Shown piece by piece: positions 16,561 through 25,013 of a stretch of DNA of 43,564 bases. The notes under the pieces are model-generated. The model was not told where the DNA came from. It saw only the letters and a program-made list of their open reading frames with translations, and searched no databases. The translations under genes and the position numbers were made by a program. Source of the stretch: Rhodospirillales bacterium. GTDB lineage: Bacteria > Pseudomonadota > Alphaproteobacteria > Rhodospirillales > Defluviicoccaceae. The DNA lies in the NCBI GenBank assembly GCA_007694935.1, contig REES01000058.1, positions 1 through 43,564 on the forward strand, given 5' to 3'. How positions within the stretch are numbered: the stretch's first letter is position 1; every line of letters starts with the position of its first letter.

Positions 16561-17163
16561 GATTGGTCCCCTTGCAATCTTTGGTTTTGCTGATTGGAAG
16601 CACGACAACCGACCTGCTCCGATTTACAAATCGACTGTGCCCCACCTCACCTTCGGCACGTATATCAGCTTATTATTTCACTTTTATGATGGGCTCATGC
16701 GCTCGCCACTTTTGGCCCGGTCATGGCGATGCCTCGCGACACTTCGCCACCCCGTTCCGGGAGCACCGTTGTCAGGCGAGCGATCGCCGGCCCCAATGGT
16801 GCGGTGCCGAACCCGGAACTGTTCCGCACGGCGTCACCCCCCCCGTGAGCCGCCGCCGCGGTGCGGCGGGCTCGGTCGGATCGGGTATGCCGACGAACCG
16901 ATTCGGATGTTTTCGCGTGCCGGGCTCCGTTTCGGTTCGACGAAGCGCACCTCGGGTTTGCCGCGTCGCCATAGGGTTGCAGCGGCGGCCTCGACCTCCC
17001 TGTGGCGTGTGGCCCGGGCGTCCGCCATAATCCGGGCCGGTTGGGAGGGGTGGCGCGTGCGCCGGAGGTGTCGGCGCAACGGCCACGGTGCCTTTCGCAA
17101 CATGCTTTCGGGCATGGAGCCAAGGGCTTATAACTCGTCGAGTTTCCGGATGGGATTCACGCC
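16561..17163. promoter_or_regulatory. Divergent control region between phnS and ftsK
   Basis: 603 bases without a credible gene. The phnS-proximal 130 bases are AT-rich; the rest is GC-rich, and open frames there have no ribosome site and arginine/proline-rich, low-complexity products. At 16620-16633 is the perfect palindrome CGATTT-AC-AAATCG, about 60 bases upstream of phnS. On the ftsK side, TTTCGG (17106-17111), 17 bases, TATAAC (17129-17134) is a possible promoter 30 bases before the ATG. No regulator gene for the phn operon lies next to it. Confidence 0.45.
16620..16633. promoter_or_regulatory. Perfect 14-bp palindrome, candidate phn operator
   Basis: CGATTTACAAATCG has six-base arms around a two-base centre and sits in the AT-rich stretch 60 bases before the phnS start. 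Position and symmetry suit a dimeric regulator of the aminophosphonate operon. I cannot assign it to a known regulator. Confidence 0.45.
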
Positions 17164-19569
17164 ATGAACCGGGCAATCAACCGGGCCACCATCGCCAGCG
17201 CCGGGACGTGGCTGCCGGCCAGTGCCGCTGCCGTGTTGCGGCGGTGCCTCACCGACGGCGCCGGTCTTGTCATCACCCTTCTCGCCGGGCTGATGCTGCT
17301 CGCTGTCGCCAGCTACAACCCCGCCGATCCGTCGTTCAATCACGCCACCGAGGCGGAGCCGGTCAACATGCTGGGGTCGGTCGGCGCATATGCCGCGGAT
17401 GTGCTGCTGCACGGCCTCGGTGTGGTCGTCATCCTGCCGATCCTGGCGTTGGCCGTCTGGGGCTGGCGGATGGTGCGCAGGCTGCCGCTGCCGGCCGCCT
17501 GGCTGCGCACGCTGCTGCTGGCGGCCGGGACGGTCCTGCTTGCCGCCGCGGCCACGGCCCTGCCGGTGCCCGCCGGCTGGCCGCTCGCCATCGGTCTTGG
17601 CGGCGTCATCGGCATGGTGGTTCTCGATGCCGTCGGCGCGCTGATGGGCGCTGCCGGCGGCAGCATCGGAGCCGGTCTCGCGGCGTTGGGCTTGGTCGTG
17701 ACCGGGATCGGCCTGGCGGTGGCCAGCTTTGGCCTGCGCGCCGGTGAATGGGTCGCCATCGGCCGGATGCTGCGCCGAGCTTTGGCCGCAACCTGGCGGC
17801 TGATGCGGCGCTGGAACGCCTGGGCACGCGGTCTCGACATCGGGCTCGGGGCTCCGTCAGGAACGGCGGCGGCGACGCGCGCCATGCAGGATGTCCACGT
17901 GCCAAGGCACCACGATGCGAGGCCCACAGCCGCCGCGGAAGCCGGTGCCGCCACGCAGCCGGCGGCACGGCCCGGGATCGTCGTGCCGCCGCGCCGGACC
18001 ACCGGCACCCCGGACCCCCGTCAAGGCCGCCTCGCCCTGGATGAAGAACCCGGCGATCCGTACCGGGCACCGCCGCTGGATGTCCTGCGCGCACCACCGC
18101 CCGGCACGTTGGTCGAGTCGCTCAACCGCGAGGCACTCGAGGAGAACGCCCGGCTGCTGGCATCGGTGCTGGAGGACTTCGGAGTCCGCGGCGAGATCGT
18201 CAAGATCCGACCGGGTCCGGTGGTTACCCTGTACGAGTTGGAGCCCGCTCCGGGCACGAAGAGCTCCCGTGTGATCGGCCTTGCCGAAGACATTGCCCGA
18301 TCGATGAGCGCCATCTCAGTGCGGGTGGCGGTGGTGCCGGGGCGCAACGTCATCGGCATCGAGCTGCCGAACCAGCGGCGGGAGACGGTCTATCTGCGCG
18401 AGTTGCTGGAGTCGGACATGTTCCGGCGCAACAAGGACCTGCTGACCCTCATTCTCGGCAAGGACATCGGCGGTGCCCCGGTGCTGGTGGACCTGGCGCG
18501 GATGCCGCATCTGCTGATCGCGGGCACCACCGGTTCCGGCAAGTCGGTGGCCATCAACACCATGATCCTGTCGCTGCTGTATCAGCATCCGGCGGAAGCG
18601 TGCCGGTTCATCCTGATCGATCCCAAGATGCTGGAGCTTTCGGTCTACGACGGCATCCCGCATCTGCTCGCCCCGGTGGTGACGGACCCGGCGAAGGCGG
18701 TGGTGGCGCTCAAGTGGACCGTACGGGAGATGGAAGAGCGCTACCGGATGATGTCGCAACTGGGCGTGCGCAACATCGGCGGCTTCAACGCCCGCATCGC
18801 CGAGGCGGCCCGCCGGGGCGAGAACCTGGTGCGGCGCGTTCAGACCGGCTTCGACGATGACGGCCGGCCGGTGTTCGAGGAACAGCCGCTGGACCTGGAT
18901 CCGCTGCCCCTGATCGTGGTGGTGGTGGACGAGATGGCGGATCTCATGCTGGTCGCCGGCAAGGATATCGAGGCAGCGGTGCAGCGCCTGGCGCAGATGG
19001 CCCGCGCCGCCGGCATCCACCTGATCATGGCGACGCAACGGCCGTCTGTGGACGTGATCACCGGCACCATCAAGGCGAACTTCCCGACCCGCATCAGCTT
19101 CCACGTCACCTCCAAGATCGACAGCCGCACCATCCTGGGCGAACAGGGGGCGGAGCAGCTGCTGGGTCAGGGCGATATGCTGTACATGGCCACCGGCGGC
19201 CGGGTGACCCGGGTGCACGGCCCGTTCGTCTCCGACGTCGAGGTGGAGGCGGTCGTCGCGCACCTCCGCAGTCTGGGCGAGCCGCGCTACCTGCCGGAAG
19301 TGACCGAAGACGATGGCACCTCCGGCGGTATTTGGGGATCCGCCGAGGCCACCCCTGGCGGCGGCAGCGAACAAGACGATCTTTATGATGAAGCCGTCGC
19401 CCTGATCGCCCGCGAAGGTAAGGCCTCGACCAGCTTTGTGCAGCGAAGGCTGCAGATCGGCTACAACCGCGCCGCGCGCTTGGTCGAGCGCATGGAACAG
19501 GAAGGCGTGGTCAGCCGACCCGACCGGGTGGGTCGCCGTGAGGTTCTGGTGGGCGACCAGAGCGCTTGA
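17164..19569 (+). CDS. ftsK: DNA translocase FtsK
   Basis: 801 residues. The N-terminus has about four membrane segments (residues ~30-190, starting [19 protein letters not shown]), a proline/alanine-rich linker of about 100 residues, then the alpha/beta motor: Walker [16 protein letters not shown] near residue 454, Walker [20 protein letters not shown], and [19 protein letters not shown]. The C-terminal ~60 residues, [19 protein letters not shown] onward to VVSRPDRVG, form the winged-helix gamma domain that reads polar KOPS-type sequences. It moves chromosome ends through the closing septum. Length is typical of alphaproteobacterial FtsK. lolA follows after 26 bases. Confidence 0.97.
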   Translation: MNRAINRATIASAGTWLPASAAAVLRRCLTDGAGLVITLLAGLMLLAVASYNPADPSFNHATEAEPVNMLGSVGAYAADVLLHGLGVVVILPILALAVWGWRMVRRLPLPAAWLRTLLLAAGTVLLAAAATALPVPAGWPLAIGLGGVIGMVVLDAVGALMGAAGGSIGAGLAALGLVVTGIGLAVASFGLRAGEWVAIGRMLRRALAATWRLMRRWNAWARGLDIGLGAPSGTAAATRAMQDVHVPRHHDARPTAAAEAGAATQPAARPGIVVPPRRTTGTPDPRQGRLALDEEPGDPYRAPPLDVLRAPPPGTLVESLNREALEENARLLASVLEDFGVRGEIVKIRPGPVVTLYELEPAPGTKSSRVIGLAEDIARSMSAISVRVAVVPGRNVIGIELPNQRRETVYLRELLESDMFRRNKDLLTLILGKDIGGAPVLVDLARMPHLLIAGTTGSGKSVAINTMILSLLYQHPAEACRFILIDPKMLELSVYDGIPHLLAPVVTDPAKAVVALKWTVREMEERYRMMSQLGVRNIGGFNARIAEAARRGENLVRRVQTGFDDDGRPVFEEQPLDLDPLPLIVVVVDEMADLMLVAGKDIEAAVQRLAQMARAAGIHLIMATQRPSVDVITGTIKANFPTRISFHVTSKIDSRTILGEQGAEQLLGQGDMLYMATGGRVTRVHGPFVSDVEVEAVVAHLRSLGEPRYLPEVTEDDGTSGGIWGSAEATPGGGSEQDDLYDEAVALIAREGKASTSFVQRRLQIGYNRAARLVERMEQEGVVSRPDRVGRREVLVGDQSA

Positions 19570-19595
19570 GCGCAAGGCAGCGCGAAGGAGAGACA

Positions 19596-20273
19596 ATGAT
19601 ACATCGATGGCTCACCATCCCGGCACTGGCCCGCGTGGGTAGCGCCGTGTTGATCGCGCTGGCGCTGGCCGCCGTGCCGCTTGCCCGGGACAGCGACGCA
19701 TCCCGGCCCCAGGCGGCCGAGATCGGCAGCGAAGCGCGCCGCGATCTGGCGCGAATCGAGCGCTATCTCAACGCAATGACCACGGTGCGGGCGCGGTTCC
19801 TGCAGGTCGCTTCCAACGGCCAGTTCGCGGAAGGCAACATCTACATCGCCCGCCCCGGCAACATGCGGGTGGAATACGATCCGCCGACCCCGGTGCTGAT
19901 CGTCGCGGACGGAACCTGGCTGATCTATTACGATCAGGAACTGGAGCAGGTGAGCTACATCCCCCTCAGGTCCACTCCGGTCAGCATCCTGACGCGCCAG
20001 GATGTCTCGCTCACCGATGGCGACCTTCTGGTGACCGACTTCACGCGGGACGGCGGGAGTCTTCGGCTGACGGTTGTGCAGAAGGACGACCCGTGGTCCG
20101 GCAGCGTGACGCTGGTTTTCGACGAGAACCCGATGACACTCCGCAAATGGACGGTGGTGGATGCCCAGGGCGTGGAGATCCAGGTTTCCCTGGTCACCGC
20201 CCGCTTCGACATACCCCTGGACCGCGACCTCTTTCAGTTCAAGGATCCCAGGGTGTTCAAGGATCGCCTGTGA
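19596..20273 (+). CDS. lolA: Outer-membrane lipoprotein carrier protein LolA
   Basis: 225 residues from ATG 19596, seven bases after AAGGAG; an in-frame TTG at 19566 is less likely. A signal sequence (ALARVGSAVLIALALAAVP) is followed by the LolA fold: LARIERYLNAMTTVRARFLQ, then GNIYIARPGNMRVEYDPP and LVTDFTRDGGSLRLTVVQKDD and VTLVFDENPMTLRKWTVVD. It ferries lipoproteins from LolCDE through the periplasm to the outer membrane. It probably shares the ftsK transcript. Its 3' region is unusually structured and ends in a strong terminator. Confidence 0.93.
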   Translation: MIHRWLTIPALARVGSAVLIALALAAVPLARDSDASRPQAAEIGSEARRDLARIERYLNAMTTVRARFLQVASNGQFAEGNIYIARPGNMRVEYDPPTPVLIVADGTWLIYYDQELEQVSYIPLRSTPVSILTRQDVSLTDGDLLVTDFTRDGGSLRLTVVQKDDPWSGSVTLVFDENPMTLRKWTVVDAQGVEIQVSLVTARFDIPLDRDLFQFKDPRVFKDRL

Positions 20274-20452
20274 AGGCCGCAGCCGGCCTCCCGTCAGCTC
20301 GCAGGCATGCGACATGCGCAATGCAGCAATACCCTAGCTGCATTGGTGATATCGGGAGTGGACACCACCTTATCGAGTGGAGTGGCAACGCCGCCAGGCG
20401 ACCCTCCCGGATGGTTCCCCTGCCATCCGGCAGCCTCTGCTAGGGGGCTGTA
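20274..20452 (+). other. Structured 3' region of lolA with stacked hairpins
   Basis: Two strong inverted repeats occur here: AATGCAGC (20320-20327) with GCTGCATT (20337-20344), and CCGGATGG (20407-20414) with CCATCCGG (20423-20430). A weaker CAGCCTC/GGGGCTG stem at 20431-20450 follows, then the intrinsic terminator at 20453. The loops of the two strong hairpins and of the terminator each contain a C-run (ACCCTA, TTCCCCTG, TTGTCCCCCC). No credible ORF. This could be a long 3' UTR or a small RNA released from it. Confidence 0.4.
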
Positions 20453-20488
20453 AGCGCCCGGTTGTCCCCCCTGACCGGGCGCTTTTTC
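20453..20488 (+). terminator. Intrinsic terminator after lolA
   Basis: A nine-base stem AGCGCCCGG (20453-20461) / CCGGGCGCT (20475-20483) is followed by TTTTTCTTT on the plus strand. It ends plus-strand transcription just before the convergent response regulator gene. The reverse strand has no T-run after the stem, so it acts in one direction. Confidence 0.85.
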
Positions 20489-20503
20489 TTTACCGGCACG
20501 CGC

Positions 20504-21193
20504 TCACGGGATCAAGCGGTAACCGCCGGTTTCCGTCACGAGGATGCTGGCCTGTGTCGGATCGGGCTCGATCTTCTGGCGCAGGCGGTAGACATGGGTC
20601 TCCAGCGTGTGGGTGGTGACCCCGGCGTTATAGCCCCAGACCTCATCCAACAAGGTGTCCCGGCTGATCACGCGGCTGCCCGAGCGGTAGAGGTACTTGA
20701 GGATGGCGGTTTCCTTGTCGGTCAGCCGAATCTTCTTATTCTTCTGCTCATCCACCAGAAGTTTTGCGCTGGGCTGAAAGCTGTAGGGGCCGATGGTGAA
20801 AACGGCGTCGTCGCTGCGCTCGTGCTGGCGGATGTGGGCCCGGATGCGGGCAAGCAGGATGCCGAGGCGGAACGGCTTGGTAATGTAGTCGTTGGCTCCG
20901 GAATCAAGCCCGAGGATGGTGTCGGCATCGGTATCCGCGGCGGTCAGCATGATCACCGGAGATTTGACCCCGTTGCGCCGCAACAGGCGGCATACATCCC
21001 GTCCATCCATGTCCGGCAGGCCGATATCGAGCAGGATGATATCGAAATAGTCCTCTCGGGCCAAGTCCAACGCTTGGCTGCCGGTTTCCGCGGTCGCGAT
21101 CTTGAATTCCTCATGCAGCGCCAGTTGTTCTGCGAGGGTGTCGCGCAAAACGGTATCGTCGTCCACCAGCAGCACCCGTCGGCCCACCGTCAT
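20504..21193 (-). CDS. OmpR/PhoB-family response regulator
   Basis: 229 residues from ATG 21193. The receiver domain is RRVLLVDDDTVLRDTLAE with the phospho-acceptor Asp-56 in LLDIGLPDMDG, Thr in MLTAADTD and the lysine of DYITKPFRLGILLARIR. The C-terminal winged helix (about 130-229) has IRLTDKETAILKYLYR, TLLDEVWGYN and HTLETHVYRLRQKIE, closing with ETGGYRLIP. No partner histidine kinase lies alongside; the ChvG kinase further right belongs to another regulator. Target unknown. The frame is open upstream to 21418 but that stretch contains a terminator and is not family-like. Confidence 0.9.
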   Translation of the reverse strand: MTVGRRVLLVDDDTVLRDTLAEQLALHEEFKIATAETGSQALDLAREDYFDIILLDIGLPDMDGRDVCRLLRRNGVKSPVIMLTAADTDADTILGLDSGANDYITKPFRLGILLARIRAHIRQHERSDDAVFTIGPYSFQPSAKLLVDEQKNKKIRLTDKETAILKYLYRSGSRVISRDTLLDEVWGYNAGVTTHTLETHVYRLRQKIEPDPTQASILVTETGGYRLIP

Positions 21194-21334
21194 CCCACAG
21201 TCATCCCGGTTCCCAATCCACTCAGATACAGCCGGACACCGGTGAACTGTAACGGCACGATGGCGGAACTGACAACGCCTGATAGCGCCGGTCCGACCGG
21301 ATGCAGGCCTGCCCCAGGCCGGCACTGACGCAGG

Positions 21335-21374
21335 AAAAAAGGACCCGGCCGGTGATGCCAAGCCGGCCGGGTCC
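21335..21374 (-). terminator. Intrinsic terminator of the small minus-strand unit
   Basis: On the minus strand, GGACCCGGCCGG (21374-21363), a ten-base loop and CCGGCCGGGTCC (21352-21341) make a perfect 12-bp stem, followed by TTTTTTCC (21340 down). Nothing but the short ORF at 21453-21560 lies upstream of it, so it marks the end of that separate transcript and insulates the response regulator gene. Confidence 0.88.
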
Positions 21375-21452
21375 GCCCGCGGCCCCAGGCCCGTTCCGCG
21401 GTGGTCACGCAACACCACGGGACGGGAGCCCTTCGCGGGATCAGTCGTTCGG

Positions 21453-21560
21453 CTACGTGAAAGTCGATGTCGTACCGGCCACCATCACGGCGACGCCGGC
21501 CGAGACAGCCCGGGGCGACGAGCCGATGCGGCGATCCCGGTCAACCTTTTCTCTGATCAT
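21453..21560 (-). pseudogene. Short ORF, probable frameshifted hemP-like remnant
   Basis: ATG 21560 follows a good ribosome site (GGAG and GGGGGAC just upstream) and gives 35 codons: MIREKVDRDRRIGSSPRAV then a stop. Shifting frame by one base near 21486 continues as DGGRYDIDFHVAERLIPRR. HemP (hemin uptake protein) has R-R-I-x-S near its start, then G-x-x-Y-x-L and, ten residues after the Tyr, L-I-L-T-K; here RRIGS, GGRYDI and LI fall in that order and the Tyr-to-LI spacing matches. The Fur-like box upstream and the terminator downstream fit. I read it as decayed or frameshifted hemP; an independent small protein is the alternative. Confidence 0.4.
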
Positions 21561-21610
21561 GTCCCCCGTCTCCTGTTGTTCCGACGGCCTCCGATCCGAT
21601 GTGCGGACGA

Positions 21611-21637
21611 TATTGCAACTCAGTCGCACTTGCAATA
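21611..21637. promoter_or_regulatory. Fur/Irr-like iron box (perfect 8+8 dyad)
   Basis: TATTGCAA (21611-21618) and TTGCAATA (21630-21637) form a perfect inverted repeat around an 11-base spacer CTCAGTCGCAC. Sites built on TTGCAA arms are typical of iron-responsive Fur-family control in proteobacteria. It lies between two divergent short ORFs, 50 bases from the start on the minus side and 73 bases from the start on the plus side. Confidence 0.55.
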
Positions 21638-21710
21638 ACTTTCCTGAGGCAACGCGCTCGGGCAACGTCCGGGCTCGGTTTTTAACAAGGTATCCAAGGA
21701 GGGCTTTGCG

Positions 21711-21893
21711 ATGATGGTCTGGGGCAGGCTCGACCCAAGCCGGCTCGCCGAGGTGTTTCGCCATTTGGCGCACGCCCGATGGCGCCGGCGGGCGGGCCGG
21801 TCGGACGGCTCCCCAGCCGGGAGCGATGCCGGGGCGGATGAGCCGCTTCGCGATGGCGAAACCCCGCCGGCGCAAGGGTTCGAACCCCGCTAA
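21711..21893 (+). CDS. Small arginine-rich protein, unknown
   Basis: 60 residues from ATG 21711 (a second ATG follows directly), with a strong AAGGAGG ribosome site seven to eight bases upstream. The sequence begins MMVWGRLDPSRLAEVFRHL, likely a short amphipathic helix, then is rich in Arg, Gly and Asp without recognisable domain. It diverges from the hemP-like remnant across the Fur-like dyad, so it may respond to iron. I do not recognise it. The good ribosome site argues it is translated; the biased C-terminal half and lack of a family argue caution. Confidence 0.4.
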   Translation: MMVWGRLDPSRLAEVFRHLAHARWRRRAGRSDGSPAGSDAGADEPLRDGETPPAQGFEPR

Positions 21894-22188
21894 CGCCATC
21901 TGCCCGGCTTAGGCAGTCACGTTCGGTCCGGCTTGCGTCAGCGCCCCACGCCCCTCAGGCACCGCCAAGGTTTGTCCGTGCCCGGCGGGCTGTGCCGGCA
22001 TTGACCCGGCATCGACTTTGTCGGCGCGCACCTGCTGCCCCTCCGGCGGCGACACGCGGTCCGCGCGAAAAGCGCCCGCGCCCGAGGACGGCGCTCGATT
22101 CTCGCCACAAATGAAAGGAAACTGTCGAACGCTGGCGAAGCTGCCGGCGGGTTCGTCCATGGCCGTTGACGCGAAGGAGGTATTAGCG
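21894..22188. promoter_or_regulatory. Leader upstream of chvI
   Basis: 295 bases between the small ORF and chvI. A plus-strand frame stays open from 22018 into chvI, but it lacks a ribosome site and family similarity, so it is treated as leader. A weak stem CTGCC/GGCAG lies near 21900-21917. I cannot assign the promoter with confidence. Confidence 0.3.
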
Positions 22189-22890
22189 GTGACCGAAACG
22201 ATCGCCCTGGTCGACGACGACAGCAACCTGCTCACCTCGGTTGCGATCAGCCTGGAAGCCGAAGGCTTCAAGGTCGAGACCTACTCCGACCCGACGGAGG
22301 CGCTCGAAAGCCTTCTGCGGCGCCCCGTCGATCTCGCGGTGCTGGACATCAAGATGCCGGGCCTCGACGGCATCCAGCTGCTCGAACGCTTGCGTCAACG
22401 CACTGACCTCCCGGTAATCCTTCTGACTTCCAAGGTCGCGGAAATGGACGAGGTGCTCGGGCTGAGCCGGGGCGCAGACGACTACATCACCAAACCGTTT
22501 TCGCAGCGCCTCCTGCTCGAGCGCATTCGAGCGGTGCTGCGTCGCCGGGCACCAGCCGGGGCCGGGGCCGGCTCCGGCGATACGGGCGAAGTCTTACGCC
22601 GCGGTGACATGATCCTGGATCCTGGCCGGCACATGTGCACCTGGAAAGGTGCATCGGTGAGCTTGACCGTCACCGAATTTCTGCTGGTGTTGGCACTGGC
22701 GCGGCGGCCGGGGCACGTGAAAAGCCGCGATCAGTTGATCGACGCGGCCTATGGCGAACACATTTACGTGGATGACCGGACGGTCGACAGTCATGTGAAA
22801 CGCTTGCGCAAGAAATTCAGGGATGTGGACCCGGATTTTTCGGAAATCGAGACGCTGTATGGTGTCGGTTACCGCTTCCGAGCACCATAA
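22189..22890 (+). CDS. chvI: Response regulator ChvI
   Basis: 233 residues from GTG 22189, eight bases after AAGGAGG; ATG 22159 is in frame but has no such site. The receiver starts [17 protein letters not shown] with Asp-53 in [19 protein letters not shown] and lysine in [17 protein letters not shown]. The winged-helix domain ends [19 protein letters not shown] and YGVGYRF. These match the alphaproteobacterial ChvI/BatR acid- and envelope-responsive regulators, and the following gene is the matching ChvG kinase. ChvG/ChvI linked to HprK and a regulatory PTS is a known alphaproteobacterial arrangement. Confidence 0.93.
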   Translation: MTETIALVDDDSNLLTSVAISLEAEGFKVETYSDPTEALESLLRRPVDLAVLDIKMPGLDGIQLLERLRQRTDLPVILLTSKVAEMDEVLGLSRGADDYITKPFSQRLLLERIRAVLRRRAPAGAGAGSGDTGEVLRRGDMILDPGRHMCTWKGASVSLTVTEFLLVLALARRPGHVKSRDQLIDAAYGEHIYVDDRTVDSHVKRLRKKFRDVDPDFSEIETLYGVGYRFRAP

Positions 22891-22893
22891 GGT

Positions 22894-24543
22894 GTGAGGC
22901 ACATTCGCGAGATCGGGTCTCCGTTGTCGATGGATATGGGCAACGATTGGAAACGGCAGCCACAAACACTGTCGCCGATCACCAGGCGGATCCTGGCGGT
23001 CAACGTGCTGGCTTTGCTCATACTGGTTGCGGGCCTTCTGTATGTGGCCGACCACCGACGCGGCCTGATCGACGCCGAACTGGCGGCGCTCAGGGTTCAG
23101 GCGGAGCTGATTGCGGCGGCAGTCGGCGAGGCCGCCGCCCCTGCCGAAGGCGGCCCGGCGGAACTCACCCAGACGCGCACCGCCAGTCAGATGGTGCGCC
23201 GGCTGGTGCAGCCGACCGGCACCCGGGCGCGTCTGTTCGGTGTGGACGGCACTCTACTGGCCGACAGCCGCCTGCTGGTCGGTCCGGGCGGCATGATCCA
23301 GGTCACCGAACTGCCGCCGCCACCCGGGCGCCGGCAGTATCTCAGCAGCATGCTCGGCTGGTTTGATCGTGTTCTGGAGAAACTCTCGGGGCGCCATACG
23401 CTGCCCCTCTACCACGAGAAGCCGATCGAGATCGCCGCCGACTACGAAGAGGCGAGCGCCGCCCTCGGCGGCGATTTGGCGGCCGTCGTCCGCATCACGG
23501 CGGAAGGCCAGATGATCCTGAGCGTGGCGGCGCCGGTCCAGCGCTACAAACAGGTTCTGGGCGCCCTGATGCTGACCAAGTCCTCACGCGAGGTGGATGC
23601 CGCGGTTCTCGGCGTACGGCTGGACATCCTCCGGATTTTCGGGGTGACCCTGATCCTGACGGTGTTGCTGTCGATCTACCTGGCCGGCACCATCGCCCGG
23701 CCGATCCTGCGTCTGGCCGCGGCGGCCGAACGGGTCCGGCGCGATCGCAGCCTGCAACACACCATCCCCGACTATGCCCATCGCCGGGACGAAATCGGCG
23801 TCCTGGCATCCGCGCTCCGAGAGATGACCGAGGCTCTGCGCCAGCGCATGGATGCCATCGAGCGCTTCGCGGGCGACGTGGCGCACGAACTCAAAAGCCC
23901 GATCACGTCGCTCAACAGTGCCCTCGAAACCGTTCGCCGGGTCAATGACCCGGATCAGCGGACCAAGCTGCTAGCCATCATCGAGCACGATATCCAGCGC
24001 CTCGACCGGCTGATCAACGACATTTCCGACGCTTCGCGACTGGATGCGGAGCTGTCGCGAGCGCAAGCGGGGCCGGTCGACCTCCGAGCCCTGTTCGGCG
24101 CCCTGATCCAAGTCACCGAGATTACGGCCACGGACCGCGACCTGCATCTGCACCTGGCCCTGCCCGGCAAGGGTGATCTTCTGGTTACCGGTCTGGAAAG
24201 CCGGTTGGTCCAAGTGTTTCGCAATTTGTTGACCAACGCGATGTCGTTCAGCCCGTCGGGGGGGCGGATTACGCTGACCGGCATGCGCGATGGCGATCGC
24301 ATCGTCTGCGAGGTTCTGGATGACGGACCGGGCATCCCCGTCGGCCGGGAGGAGATGATCTTTCGCCGGTTCTATTCTGACCGCCCCCGCGGCGAGGCGT
24401 TCGGCGCCCACTCGGGGCTCGGCCTTGCCATCTCCAAGCAGATCGTCGAAGCTCATCGAGGCAGTATCCATGCCGAGAACCGGCGGCACCCCGACGGCCG
24501 CGTCCTCGGCGCGCGTTTCGTGGTGATCCTGCCTGCCGCTTGA
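22894..24543 (+). CDS. chvG: Sensor histidine kinase ChvG
   Basis: 549 residues from GTG 22894; ATG 22930 or 22936 are also possible starts. A first membrane segment (ILAVNVLALLILVAGLLYV) precedes a ~230-residue periplasmic sensor domain, then a second segment (IFGVTLILTVLLSIYLAG), a HAMP domain with IARPILRLAAAAERVRRDR, and the kinase: FAGDVAHELKSPITSLNSA (His about 331), N-box RNLLTNAMSFSP, G-boxes DDGPGIP and GLGLAIS. This is the ChvG/ExoS layout. In relatives it senses acid or envelope change and phosphorylates ChvI. hprK overlaps its stop (TTGA), coupling the kinase to PTS regulation. Confidence 0.93.
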   Translation: MRHIREIGSPLSMDMGNDWKRQPQTLSPITRRILAVNVLALLILVAGLLYVADHRRGLIDAELAALRVQAELIAAAVGEAAAPAEGGPAELTQTRTASQMVRRLVQPTGTRARLFGVDGTLLADSRLLVGPGGMIQVTELPPPPGRRQYLSSMLGWFDRVLEKLSGRHTLPLYHEKPIEIAADYEEASAALGGDLAAVVRITAEGQMILSVAAPVQRYKQVLGALMLTKSSREVDAAVLGVRLDILRIFGVTLILTVLLSIYLAGTIARPILRLAAAAERVRRDRSLQHTIPDYAHRRDEIGVLASALREMTEALRQRMDAIERFAGDVAHELKSPITSLNSALETVRRVNDPDQRTKLLAIIEHDIQRLDRLINDISDASRLDAELSRAQAGPVDLRALFGALIQVTEITATDRDLHLHLALPGKGDLLVTGLESRLVQVFRNLLTNAMSFSPSGGRITLTGMRDGDRIVCEVLDDGPGIPVGREEMIFRRFYSDRPRGEAFGAHSGLGLAISKQIVEAHRGSIHAENRRHPDGRVLGARFVVILPAA

Positions 24544-25013
24544 CACCCGCGGCAAGCGGTTCCACGCTCTTTGGCGTGGAGACGGTGCATGCAACCTGTG
24601 TTTCGATCGACGGTCGCGGCATCCTGCTGCGGGGGCCTTCGGGGGCCGGCAAGTCCGATTTGGCGCTGCGTCTGATCGCCACAGGGGCCGAATTGGTGGC
24701 TGACGACTATACGGAGGTGACATGCCGCGATGGCCTTCGCCCGATCGGCAAGGCACCGCCGGGCATCGGCGGTCTGTTGGAGGTGAGAGGGTTCGGCGTG
24801 GTCCGGGTCCCCTGCCGGACTGAGGTGGAGATCGTGGTTCTGGCAGACCTGGTGCCGCCGGCCGATGTGGATCGGATGCCTGCCGCCGACACCGTCACCG
24901 TGGCCGGCGTCCGGCTGCCCTGCTACCGGATCGCGCCTTTCGAAGCCTCCGCCACGGCCAAGGTCTGTCTCGCCGTTCGGCTGGCAACGGGAGCGGCGGA
25001 GTTGGTTTCGTGA
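24540..25013 (+). CDS. hprK: HPr kinase/phosphorylase, short alphaproteobacterial form
   Basis: 157 residues, about half the length of Firmicute HprK because the N-terminal domain is absent, as is usual in alphaproteobacteria. The start is read as TTG 24540, overlapping the chvG stop. The Walker A motif LRGPSGAGKSDLALRLI (about residues 30-46) is followed by AELVADDYTEV and GIGGLLEVRGFGVVRVP, the HPr-kinase signature region. It phosphorylates HPr on the regulatory serine and can remove that phosphate. The HPr gene three places downstream retains the expected serine. Confidence 0.93.
   Translation: MTPAASGSTLFGVETVHATCVSIDGRGILLRGPSGAGKSDLALRLIATGAELVADDYTEVTCRDGLRPIGKAPPGIGGLLEVRGFGVVRVPCRTEVEIVVLADLVPPADVDRMPAADTVTVAGVRLPCYRIAPFEASATAKVCLAVRLATGAAELVS

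Noticed and set aside
15031-16593. 520-codon plus-strand frame opposite phnS and phnT
   Set aside because: The reverse strand has intact signal peptide and ABC motifs; this frame has none.
16563-17176. Several open frames in the phnS-ftsK gap
   Set aside because: No ribosome sites and low-complexity Arg/Pro-rich products; the AT-rich part looks like promoter DNA.
21876-21888. GGGTTCGAACCCC, resembling a tRNA T-arm
   Set aside because: No acceptor, D- or anticodon stems can be fitted on either strand, and flanking T-stem pairs fail. It lies inside the 60-residue ORF.
22018-22188. N-terminal extension of ChvI
   Set aside because: The receiver domain starts right after GTG 22189, which has an ideal ribosome site; the upstream residues look like translated leader.
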